Positions 36,001-43,341 of a stretch of 64,000 nucleotides of DNA are shown one piece after another. Under the pieces are notes generated by a model, which worked only from the letters and a program-made list of their open reading frames with translations, was not told the DNA's origin and searched no databases. The first letter of the stretch is position 1; each line of letters begins with the position of its first letter. Location of the stretch: positions 1-64,000 of the forward strand of contig NZ_JAQCNH010000041.1 of NCBI RefSeq assembly GCF_028275115.1, in the 5' to 3' direction. Source of the DNA: Halorientalis sp. GTDB taxonomy: Archaea; Halobacteriota; Halobacteria; Halobacteriales; Haloarculaceae. A program made the position numbers and the translations under genes.

Positions 36001-36125
36001 AGTGAGGACTTTCCTGACCCCGACAGTCCCGTCACGACCGTCAACTCCTCTCGCGGGACCGTCACGTCGACGTCCTTGAGGTTGTGTTCCTCGGCCCCGC
36101 GGACCTCGATGTGCTCTCTGGTCAT
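33090..36125 (-). CDS. uvrA: Excinuclease ABC subunit A
   Basis: 1011 residues from ATG 36125 ([45 protein letters not shown]). DNA-damage recognition ATPase of nucleotide-excision repair. It has two ABC modules, each with a Walker A ([18 protein letters not shown]), the LSGGE(S/A)QR signatures, Walker B regions [14 protein letters not shown] and [14 protein letters not shown], and Cys-rich zinc modules (CTHCG...[14 protein letters not shown]...CEECGG). It is slightly longer than the usual about 940 residues owing to acidic haloarchaeal insertions near 245-275 and 470-490. uvrB/uvrC are not adjacent. An in-frame start at 36194 is unlikely. Confidence 0.96.
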   Translation of the reverse strand: [1011 protein letters not shown]

Positions 36126-36230
36126 CTGTACCAACCCTGGGTCTGATTCAGTGAAACCCTGTCGGTTCCCACCAGTGACTCCCGGGCCACCCAATACGAC
36201 GGCTCGTTACCTAAAATTTAGGCGCTAATG

Positions 36231-36289
36231 CCTCGTCCTCAAGGAGCAACGCAGGGAGCGAAGCGACCGAGTAGCGCAGTAGGGCGGGG
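36231..36289 (+). repeat. Right-end-like hairpin on the left side of the IS element
   Basis: CCTCGTCCT (36231-36239) can pair with AGGGCGGGG (36281-36289) through Watson-Crick and G-T pairs, enclosing CCTCAAGGAGC and ...GAGTAGC. This mirrors the true right end (37774-37823), which encloses CTCAAGAAGC and GAGCGAGT. It looks like a solo right end or the remnant of an earlier element. Confidence 0.6.
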
Positions 36290-36300
36290 ATACAGCGTCC

Positions 36301-36348
36301 CCAGAAATCGGTGATTTCTGGTGTGCGAACGAATCGCGGAGCGATTCG
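36301..36348. repeat. Left-end hairpins of the IS element
   Basis: Two perfect short palindromes with three-base loops (9-bp stem at 36301-36321, 8-bp stem at 36330-36348). IS200/IS605 elements carry subterminal hairpins recognised by TnpA as single strands, so these are candidates for that role. Confidence 0.6.
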
Positions 36349-36409
36349 TCCACGCCGTCATCGTCTCACATACACTCCGCAACGACCGGCCCACAGGCCA
36401 ACCGGCACG

Positions 36410-36433
36410 TTTGTCAGTCCTGACAAAGTATAT
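36410..36433 (+). promoter_or_regulatory. Inverted repeat and TATA-like stretch upstream of DUF2080
   Basis: TTTGTCAG-TC-CTGACAAA (36410-36427) is a perfect 8-bp inverted repeat, followed at once by TATATA (36430-36434) and the ATG at 36443. The closeness to the start suits a repressor operator. Confidence 0.5.
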
Positions 36434-36442
36434 ACATCGTAC

Positions 36443-36586
36443 ATGGAACAGTTCACAATCAACGGCCACGAAGTTGTGGACGGCGACGTGAAAGCCACCG
36501 GCAACGGCGCTCACGTCTACGTCCCGAAACGCTGGCGTGATGCGGACGTGAAAGTCGTCCGTACTTCTGACCCCGACGACGAATAA
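36443..36586 (+). CDS. DUF2080 transposon-associated protein
   Basis: 47 residues. MEQFTINGHEVVDGDVKATGNGAHVYVPKRWRDADVKVVRTSDPDDE matches the DUF2080 family found beside tnpB in archaeal elements. The G-N-G-A-H-V-x-V-P-K-x-W pattern resembles the swapped-hairpin AbrB/MazE DNA-binding fold, so a small regulator is plausible (inference). TAA is directly followed by the tnpB ATG, implying co-translation. Confidence 0.85.
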   Translation: MEQFTINGHEVVDGDVKATGNGAHVYVPKRWRDADVKVVRTSDPDDE

Positions 36587-37816
36587 ATGAACTACAATTA
36601 CAGGTATCGGCTAAATCCGTCTGACAACCTCCGCGAGCGATTAGCGTGGACTGTCGATACCTGTAGGCAGGCCTACAACCATTTCCTCCACCGCCTCAAC
36701 CGCCACGACGACACTTTATCGTACTCCGAGCAGAAGCGCCTGCCGGACCTGAAAGACTGGTGGACTGACCTGCGAGACGTTCACTCGAAGGTGTTGCAGA
36801 AAGTCGTCCAGCGGTTGTACGACAACCTCTCGACACTCAAAGGCCGGAAGCAGAACGGCTACAGCGTCGGGGAGTTGAAGTGGAAAGCACCGGGAGAGTA
36901 CCAATCGTTCACCTACAGTCAGTCCGGTTTCAAACTCAAAAACACGAGTGGTCGGACTCGACTCTGGCTCTCGAAGATTGGTGACATTCCCATCACGTTC
37001 CACCGCGACCTGCCCGACGACGCCACCATCAAGACCGTCACGGTCAAACGCGAACCCACTGGCAACTGGTACGCCATCCTCGGCGTCGAAACGCCCAACG
37101 ACCCACCCGAGAAGCCCGACGAAGTGACTGACGCAGTTGGTATCGACGTTGGTATCCTGAAATACGTCCACGATAGCGACGGGACCGCTGTCGAGTCGCC
37201 GGACTTCTCCGACGAACGCGAGCGGTTGGAACGCGCTCAACGTAATCTCTCGCGGAAGGAACACGGCTCGAACAACTGGGAGGAACAACGCAAGACGGTC
37301 GCTCGACGCCACGCCGACCTGAAGCGCAAGCGACGTGACTTCCTGCACAAACTTTCGGCGTACTACGCCCGTGAGTACGACCTTGTGGCAATCGAGGACT
37401 TGGACGCGAAGGGACTGGTCGAACTTCCGGGCAACTCTCGGAACCGCGCCGGGGCCTCATGGGGGACGTTCCTGCGAATGCTCGAATACAAGTGCGAGCG
37501 GGAAGGCACGCACTTCGTCGCGGTCGAGCCGGCAGGAACGACTAAAGAGTGTGTGGCGTGCGGTGTCGAGACAGACAAACCGCTGTGGGTCCGCGAACAC
37601 TCGTGCCCGTCGTGTGGGTTCACCGCCGACCGGGACTGGAACGCGGCATGGAACATTCTTTCTCGCGCTCTCGAACAGGTAGGGACGGGCTGTCCCGAAT
37701 CAACGCCTGTGGAGACTGCGCTCCCTACGGACACCGATTCGGTGTCTGCAAAGCGCGTCGTGGAAGCAGGAAGCCCCACCCTCAAGAAGCGAACCGCGTC
37801 AGCGGTGAGCGAGTAG
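36587..37816 (+). CDS. tnpB: TnpB RNA-guided nuclease (IS605 OrfB family)
   Basis: 409 residues. The RuvC-like catalytic triad is complete: Asp187 (VGIDVGI), Glu270 (VAIEDLDAKGL) and Asp350 (DRDWNAAWNI). The zinc finger Cys322-x2-Cys325...Cys340-x2-Cys343 sits between the last two. The N-terminal YRYRLNPSDNLRERLAWTVDTCRQAYN is the usual OrfB start. TnpB proteins are programmable nucleases guided by an RNA made from the element right end. The last about 45 residues overlap that RNA region. Length and motifs suggest it is functional. Confidence 0.93.
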   Translation: MNYNYRYRLNPSDNLRERLAWTVDTCRQAYNHFLHRLNRHDDTLSYSEQKRLPDLKDWWTDLRDVHSKVLQKVVQRLYDNLSTLKGRKQNGYSVGELKWKAPGEYQSFTYSQSGFKLKNTSGRTRLWLSKIGDIPITFHRDLPDDATIKTVTVKREPTGNWYAILGVETPNDPPEKPDEVTDAVGIDVGILKYVHDSDGTAVESPDFSDERERLERAQRNLSRKEHGSNNWEEQRKTVARRHADLKRKRRDFLHKLSAYYAREYDLVAIEDLDAKGLVELPGNSRNRAGASWGTFLRMLEYKCEREGTHFVAVEPAGTTKECVACGVETDKPLWVREHSCPSCGFTADRDWNAAWNILSRALEQVGTGCPESTPVETALPTDTDSVSAKRVVEAGSPTLKKRTASAVSE

Positions 37817-37823
37817 GGTGGGG
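37690..37823 (+). ncRNA. Candidate TnpB guide RNA scaffold (reRNA/omega-RNA)
   Basis: In IS605 elements the guide RNA covers the 3' end of tnpB and the right end, with flanking DNA as the guide. Here ACACCGA-TTC-GGTGTCT-type pairing (about 37730-37747) and the terminal CCCCACCCT/AGGGTGGGG stem (37774-37823) provide structure. The guide would start at about 37824. The 5' limit is a guess. Confidence 0.45.
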
Positions 37824-38127
37824 AGGAAGTCACCACACCGCCTGACAGCCAACTGTGGCGACCCCGAACGAGTACGACGGCGAGGGGGCGGCTGCTTCCC
37901 CGCGAGCACGAGGCCACTATCGACGGCGCGACCGACGTTCCGAGAGCACACATCGTCGCCGCCACGATTGTCATCGACGTGGTCCAGGGAAACCGACTCT
38001 CCAACCCCATTATCACTCGTAGAAATCAGAACCTGCCGGCAGCACCTCTCTCCCACGAAGTATCATCGGTGAAAACTCACTCTCGACTCACGTATCACCG
38101 CTTTCCGTGCGCGAACGGTGGCCCTGA
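37824..38127. other. Intergenic DNA after the IS element; no gene seen
   Basis: About 300 bases with no credible coding frame and no strong repeat. The first 15-20 bases would be the guide segment of the TnpB RNA. Confidence 0.4.
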
Positions 38128-38134
38128 TTTATAA
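38128..38134 (+). promoter_or_regulatory. TATA box of the MinD-like gene
   Basis: TTTATAA lies 26-32 bases before ATG 38160, the spacing expected for a leaderless haloarchaeal transcript. Confidence 0.65.
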
Positions 38135-38159
38135 TGCCAGCTATCATCTCTCGGCCACA

Positions 38160-39107
38160 ATGCCAGCCACAGTCTACGCAGTTGCCGGCGGCAAAGGCGG
38201 TGTCGGCAAGACGACCACGGCGGCGAACCTCGCGGCGACGTTGCGAGCGACGGGTCGAGAGGTCGTCCTCGTGGACGCCGACCTGGCGATGTCGAACCTC
38301 CAGGGTATCGTCGGCATCGACCACGATCCGACGATTCACGACGTCCTCGCCGGGAACGCCGATCTCGAAGACGCCGTCGTTGGCGAGTCGTCCGACGCCC
38401 TCGACGCAGCCGGTCGACTCGACGTCCTGCCGGGAGCCAGCGAACTCGACGCCTTCGCCGCCGCGGACCCCAGCGCGATCACGGAGGTCGTCGACGTCCT
38501 CGCTGACCGGTACGATGCCATCGTCCTCGACACCGCCAGCGGTGTCTCCCGGGAGAGTGCCATCCCGATCGAGGCGGCCGACGAGACCATCGTGATGACG
38601 ACACCCGACCAGGCCGCCGTGTTCGACGCGAAAAAAACCGCGGAGTTCGCCCGCGGCCTCGACTGCTCCGTCGCCGGCATCGTCGTCTCCCGGACCTGTC
38701 AGGGGCTGTCCGACGAGGAAATCGTCGAGACCGTCGGTGCCGATCACCTCGCTACGGTCCCCGACTTGGACATGCCCGGTGTCGACCCGCTGCTGCCCTA
38801 CCGTACCCTGGTCGTCCGGTTGCTCATCGGGCACGACGTGGCGACCGACCCCTCCGCGGTGCTCGATATCGAGCCCGGACAGACCCCTCGGATCACCAAG
38901 ACGCTCAAACCGACGCCCGAGACGTCGGCTGCGAGCGTCGAGGTGAGCGCACCAGTGTCGTCCGGTGGGAGTCGGGACGAGGCGGCGGGGACGACGGCTA
39001 CCGACGGGAACGGCGGGACGGTCGCCGCCGAGGAACTGACTGACGAGACCGAGGACGAAGAGAAGGGAAGCCGCTTGGGCCGGTTCGTCGACGCGCTCGG
39101 TCGGTGA
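38160..39107 (+). CDS. MinD/ParA-family ATPase
   Basis: 315 residues. Deviant Walker A GGKGGVGKTTTAANLA at residues 10-25, VDADLAMSNLQGIVG (switch I) and VLDTASGVSRESAI (switch II) define a MinD-like ATPase. The C-terminal about 60 residues are an acidic linker ending KGSRLGRFVDALGR, which could be an amphipathic membrane-targeting helix as in MinD. No MinE or partner gene adjoins it. ATG 38160 fits the TATA box; an in-frame start at 38118 would precede the promoter. Haloarchaea hold several MinD paralogues that position motility and chemosensory assemblies; which one this is cannot be told. Confidence 0.9.
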   Translation: MPATVYAVAGGKGGVGKTTTAANLAATLRATGREVVLVDADLAMSNLQGIVGIDHDPTIHDVLAGNADLEDAVVGESSDALDAAGRLDVLPGASELDAFAAADPSAITEVVDVLADRYDAIVLDTASGVSRESAIPIEAADETIVMTTPDQAAVFDAKKTAEFARGLDCSVAGIVVSRTCQGLSDEEIVETVGADHLATVPDLDMPGVDPLLPYRTLVVRLLIGHDVATDPSAVLDIEPGQTPRITKTLKPTPETSAASVEVSAPVSSGGSRDEAAGTTATDGNGGTVAAEELTDETEDEEKGSRLGRFVDALGR

Positions 39108-39113
39108 CCGCGC

Positions 39114-39764
39114 CTACGTCCTGTGGACCACGCTGATTGCCACCTGTCCAGACAGACTCCCGCAGACACCACACAGCAGGCCGTAGCCGAGAACGTACAG
39201 CATCGTGCCTGCGCGGGACGGTTGGTAGAGGACATTGTCGACGTTCAGGGTGAACACAAAGGTACCGGCCAGTGCGATCAGCACGTACCCAGTTCCCATG
39301 GCTGCCCCGGTCGCCACCGCGGCCGTCGTGCTCCGCCGCACGGGGACCCGAACGAAGGTGAACAGGGCGCTCGCGACGGTGAGCACGACCGCCGGGAGGA
39401 ACCGGTAGAGCAGTGGGTCCCCGACCAGCGGCAGATAGTCCATCGTCATCGGAACGCTGTCCGGTAGCGCTGTCGTCACGCCGGTCACGACGACGTTGTG
39501 TGCGTTGTAAAACAGGAACCCGACCCGGATCGGCAGGTCTCCCTCTGGCAGTGACAGGGGTGCAGCGACGACCGTCGCGAACAGTCCAACGTACCCGAGT
39601 AGAAACGCCCCGAAACCGGCACTGAACGCGGGAAACCAGGGGAACGTCTCGAGCCAGAACTCCACTCGCACGTCTAGTGGCAGTTCCTCCCGCTCGACGC
39701 CAGCCTCTCCGACCGGTGCCGTGACTCGCTCTTCGTCCGTGGCTCTCGGTTCTCTGACTGTCAC
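39114..39764 (-). CDS. Haloarchaeal membrane protein of unknown function
   Basis: 216 residues. An acidic cytosolic N-terminus (1-45) is followed by about five hydrophobic segments: FSAGFGAFLLGYVGLFATVVAAPL, a stretch around YNAHNVVVTGV, FLPAVVLTVASALFTFV, ATGAAMGTGYVLIALAGTFVF and MLYVLGYGLLCGVCGSLSGQVAISVV. No transporter or enzyme motif recognised. It is convergent with the MinD-like gene (six bases apart). Confidence 0.7.
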   Translation of the reverse strand: MTVREPRATDEERVTAPVGEAGVEREELPLDVRVEFWLETFPWFPAFSAGFGAFLLGYVGLFATVVAAPLSLPEGDLPIRVGFLFYNAHNVVVTGVTTALPDSVPMTMDYLPLVGDPLLYRFLPAVVLTVASALFTFVRVPVRRSTTAAVATGAAMGTGYVLIALAGTFVFTLNVDNVLYQPSRAGTMLYVLGYGLLCGVCGSLSGQVAISVVHRT

Positions 39765-39805
39765 ATTGTCTCACATACTCGTAGTCGGAAAAAAACGTTC
39801 CGGCG

Positions 39806-40543
39806 TCACACCTGTTCGGGTAACCACCCACCCGACACCTCGATGTTCGCGCCGCTGAGGTAGTCACTGTCCGGATCGAGGAACAGGAGCGTAGGCCGAA
39901 TCAGGTCCGAGAAGGCGGCCGGCCGGCCCCGAGGGAGGTCGTCGGGGAACTCCTCCGAGTTCTCGACGACGTACGGCGAGACCGCGTTGACAGTGATTCC
40001 GTCGTCGACGGTGTCTCCGGCCAACATCCGCGTGAACATCGCAACGCCCGTCTTCGCGACGAAGTACGGGAAGTTTTTCGGGCTGACCAGTGCTCGGTCG
40101 GCACCCGCGTACCCAATGTTGACGATCCGTCCGTGCCCGGCCGCCCGCATTCCCGGAAGCGCCCGTTTCGAGCAGAGGTAGGTCCCGTCGAGATTCGTCT
40201 CCAGCACGGCCTTCCACGTCGCGAACGACATCTCTTCCCAGTGGACCGGCGCGAACGCGCCCACGTTGTTCACAAGCACGTCTACCGTTCCGAGGTCCGC
40301 CTCGACTGTCGAAAAAAGCGCGTCCACCTCGTCGGGGTCCGTCACATCGGCCTCGACGGATACCGCGTCGACGCCCGCCTCGCGGGCGCGCTCGACCACC
40401 TCGGTCGCGGCCGCGTCGCTCGTCCGGTAGTGAACGGCCACGTCGGCACCGCAGGCCGCGATGGAGAGCAGAAGCTCCCGGCCGACGCCTCTCGCACTCC
40501 CTGTCACCAGGGCCGTCTGCCCCGAGAGGTCGGGTGTGTGCAT
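39806..40543 (-). CDS. SDR-family oxidoreductase lacking the usual catalytic Ser
   Basis: 245 residues. The cofactor motif TGSARGVG (14-21), NNVG (92-95), and Y160-x3-K164 (YFVAK) identify a classical short-chain dehydrogenase. The position normally held by the catalytic Ser reads NIGYAGAD, with Tyr145 in place of Ser. This substitution recurs in a subgroup of bacterial SDRs I recall with NIGF/NIGY motifs, so it may be a family trait. NADP preference is possible from VHYRTS. Substrate unknown. Confidence 0.88.
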   Translation of the reverse strand: MHTPDLSGQTALVTGSARGVGRELLLSIAACGADVAVHYRTSDAAATEVVERAREAGVDAVSVEADVTDPDEVDALFSTVEADLGTVDVLVNNVGAFAPVHWEEMSFATWKAVLETNLDGTYLCSKRALPGMRAAGHGRIVNIGYAGADRALVSPKNFPYFVAKTGVAMFTRMLAGDTVDDGITVNAVSPYVVENSEEFPDDLPRGRPAAFSDLIRPTLLFLDPDSDYLSGANIEVSGGWLPEQV

Positions 40544-40586
40544 ACCCCTGCTAGTGACGCCGGGCGCTTAATCCGCCCGGCCTCGA

Positions 40587-43340
40587 TCAGTCCTCGGCAG
40601 TCGAGTCCGTGTCGGCGGGCGGTTCCGTCGTCTCGTCTTCGGTGTCACCCGATTCGCCCGCGTCTGTCGGGTCCGCGCCGTCGTCGGTGGCCGAGTCGCC
40701 GTTCGCGCTGGCCGTCGCGCCGCCGTTTGCCGCGGCGTCGGCTTCCGAGACCGAGTCGGTGTCCAGTAGCGACTCAGTGACCGACGCGTCCCCGCTGGAC
40801 GCGACCACGTCGGGGTTTGGCGTCCCGGTTGCGGGCTCCGGGCCGAGCGTCGGCGAGGGACCGCCGCCGCCCGTGGTCGCCGTCGCGCCGGCGTCGTAAC
40901 CGACGAGGCGGTCCCACAGCACCAGCGCCGCCGGGAGAACGAAGATCGACGTGAGGAACGCGTAGACGATGCTCACGGCGGTCAGGATGCCGAACTGACC
41001 GATAGCGGGGAACAGCGCCAGGCCCAGCACGCCGATCCCGAAGACCGTGGTGAGCATGCTGCCGAGCAGCGCCCCGCCGGTGCCTCGGACCGTTCGGTCC
41101 AGCGCCGTCACGAGGTCGTACTCCCGGCGTTCGTCGGCAAAGCGGTGGGTCACGTGGACGGAGTAGTCGATTCCCAGTCCGATAGTGATCGCCAGCATCG
41201 TCGCCGTGATGGCGTTGAACGGGATTCCCGCGAACCGCATCGTCGCCGCGACCAGTGTGACCGTCGTGATGATCGGAACCACGTTCGCGATGCCAAGCGT
41301 CGCCCGGCCCTCGATGACGTAGTAGACCAGCAGCAGGAACAGCGTCGCGCCGAGTAAGGCGAGCGCCAGGCTCTCGATAGCCGAGGTGAAAATCACGTCC
41401 GAAACCGCCTGGAAGACGACCGTCTCGCCGGTCGCGACGGTGTGGAACCGGAAGCTGCCGGCCATCTCGCGGGCATCGGCGGTGATCTCGCTCTGTTCAG
41501 CACCGGACTCGACCGTGTAGACGACGCGACTGGCCCGACGGTCCTCGGTCATGTAGTCGAGCGCCTGCCCGCGGGCCGGCGAGGACAGCAACGCGTCGTA
41601 GACATCGCCGAGGTTCCGGTCGGGAACGCCGTTCCCGTCGACGTCGTTACGGGCGACCAGAGCGGCGAACGACTCGTTCTGCTCGGCGCGGTTCTGAATC
41701 ACCGTGACGATGCTCGTCGAGTCGGCGCGGCGCTCGTCGTCCGTGATGACGGTGTCGGGCGGGTCCGAACTGGCCCGGTGGATGTCTTCCAGAGCCGTCG
41801 GCCTCTCTAACCGCCCCTCGACGTACATCGTCACCGAGTCCGACTGTGTGGAGTCGAACGTGTCTTCGAGGAAGTTCGTCGTCTCTGTGACGGTGTACTC
41901 GTTGGGCTTGAACGGTTCGGGTAACTCCATCACCCAGTCGGGGTTGTCCTCTGGCGGGAGGAAGTCCTCCTGTGCGAAGGAGGTGTTGACGCCGGTCGCG
42001 TAGTAGCCTGCACCGACGGTCCCGAGCAGGACGAGAACCAGGAAGATGGCGGGCGCGCGGTTGGCGACGACGACCCCGACGCGGAGAACGCTTCCCAGCG
42101 CGGAGTCTTCCGACCCCACCGGAGTCTGGCTGAACGTCGGGATCGGGATCCTGTCGCGCCTCCGGTCGAGCCACACCTTCGCCGCCGGGAGGAAGATTCC
42201 GAAGATCAGAAAGGTAAAGACGATTCCGATGCTCGCGACGACCCCGAAGTCCCGAATCGGCGGCAGGTCGCTGACGAGGTTGGCGGCGAAGCCGATGACG
42301 GTCGTTCCGGTGACGATGAAGAAGGCCACGAGCAACTGGTCGGTCGTGACCCGCATCGACTCCTCGATGGAGTAGTCTTGGACTCGCTCCTCGCGGTACC
42401 GGTTGATGGCGTGAATGCCGAAGTCGATCCCGACCGCCAGTAACAGCGGCGGCACGGCGATCAGCATCTGGCTGAACGGGATGCCGGCCAGGCCCATGAA
42501 CCCGAAGGTCCAGACGATGCCCATCACCAGTGCGACCACGCCCAGCAGCAGGTCGAGCAGGTCCCGGTACGCGATGATCAGGAAAAACGTGATGAAGATC
42601 ACCGCGGCCGGCACGACGATCAACAGCGAGTCGATAATAACGTTCGAGAACTCGCCGGCCAGCACGCCCGAGCCGAACACCTGAATGTTACCGCCAGTGG
42701 TCGAAACCGCGAAGATCGATTGCTCTTGGATCGGCGTCAGTGGGCTTGACCCGCCCTGTCCCGACCCCGACGACAGCCCCGCGGGCACCTCGTGGCTCAC
42801 CGTGCCGATAGTGGCTGTCGCGGTCGCGGACCCGCGGTTGAAATCGTTACTCAGGAGGCTCGTAAACTGCGGGCTTCGCCCGGCCGCCTGCGCGACCGCG
42901 CGGTCGATTTCGCCGGCGGTCGCATCCTCGACGACATCGATTTGTGCCGAAAGCGTCGTCGCAGACGGGTCGAGCTGTGTGGCGACGATACGGGCCGCAC
43001 TCGCCGTCGAGGTCACGCGCAGGGAGTCACGCTGTTCGAGACGGTCCTGTGCACGGAGCATCGCCAGCAGCGACTCCTTGTCGAGGACGTTCCGGTTTTG
43101 CTGAATCAGCGACGTGCTCCCCGTGTCGGCAGCGAACGACGGAGAGAACTTCTCGTTGACCTGGGTGAACGCCTCCTCGGCCGGGAGCCCGGTCGTGAAC
43201 TGCGAGGTTCCGGCGGAGGTACTAACGCTGCCCAGCCCCACCGTGAACAGGGCAGTCACGACGAGGAAGACGACGATAATCCGGCCGGGCCGTTCGACGA
43301 TAGTCTCGTCGACCCGGTCGATGACGCGCTGGTAGTCCAT
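40587..43340 (-). CDS. RND/MMPL-family exporter
   Basis: 917 residues from ATG 43340. After an N-terminal helix (RIIVVFLVVTALFTVGLG) comes a large extracytoplasmic loop, a six-helix bundle with GIDFGIHAINRYREER, a second helix and loop, and a second bundle with GLGIDYSVHVTHRFADERR, the duplicated MMPL/sterol-sensing-type layout. The last about 100 residues are a disordered acidic Thr/Ser/Asp tail. Its start lies one base after the stop of the CARDB-type gene, so the two are one operon, likely controlled by the divergent TetR. The substrate may be a lipid or hydrophobic compound (inference). Confidence 0.9.
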   Translation of the reverse strand: MDYQRVIDRVDETIVERPGRIIVVFLVVTALFTVGLGSVSTSAGTSQFTTGLPAEEAFTQVNEKFSPSFAADTGSTSLIQQNRNVLDKESLLAMLRAQDRLEQRDSLRVTSTASAARIVATQLDPSATTLSAQIDVVEDATAGEIDRAVAQAAGRSPQFTSLLSNDFNRGSATATATIGTVSHEVPAGLSSGSGQGGSSPLTPIQEQSIFAVSTTGGNIQVFGSGVLAGEFSNVIIDSLLIVVPAAVIFITFFLIIAYRDLLDLLLGVVALVMGIVWTFGFMGLAGIPFSQMLIAVPPLLLAVGIDFGIHAINRYREERVQDYSIEESMRVTTDQLLVAFFIVTGTTVIGFAANLVSDLPPIRDFGVVASIGIVFTFLIFGIFLPAAKVWLDRRRDRIPIPTFSQTPVGSEDSALGSVLRVGVVVANRAPAIFLVLVLLGTVGAGYYATGVNTSFAQEDFLPPEDNPDWVMELPEPFKPNEYTVTETTNFLEDTFDSTQSDSVTMYVEGRLERPTALEDIHRASSDPPDTVITDDERRADSTSIVTVIQNRAEQNESFAALVARNDVDGNGVPDRNLGDVYDALLSSPARGQALDYMTEDRRASRVVYTVESGAEQSEITADAREMAGSFRFHTVATGETVVFQAVSDVIFTSAIESLALALLGATLFLLLVYYVIEGRATLGIANVVPIITTVTLVAATMRFAGIPFNAITATMLAITIGLGIDYSVHVTHRFADERREYDLVTALDRTVRGTGGALLGSMLTTVFGIGVLGLALFPAIGQFGILTAVSIVYAFLTSIFVLPAALVLWDRLVGYDAGATATTGGGGPSPTLGPEPATGTPNPDVVASSGDASVTESLLDTDSVSEADAAANGGATASANGDSATDDGADPTDAGESGDTEDETTEPPADTDSTAED

Positions 43341-43341
43341 G

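Larger units (their letters stand above)
36231..37823 (+). mobile_element. IS200/IS605-group (IS1341-type) insertion element
   Basis: Carries a DUF2080 small protein and tnpB but no tnpA, so it cannot move by itself without a partner transposase. The right end is defined by CCCCACCCT (37774-37782) pairing with AGGGTGGGG (37815-37823). Left-side hairpins are CCAGAAATC-GGT-GATTTCTGG (36301-36321) and CGAATCGC-GGA-GCGATTCG (36330-36348). The outer left boundary is uncertain: 36231-36289 looks like another right end. No target duplication is expected in this group. Confidence 0.85.
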
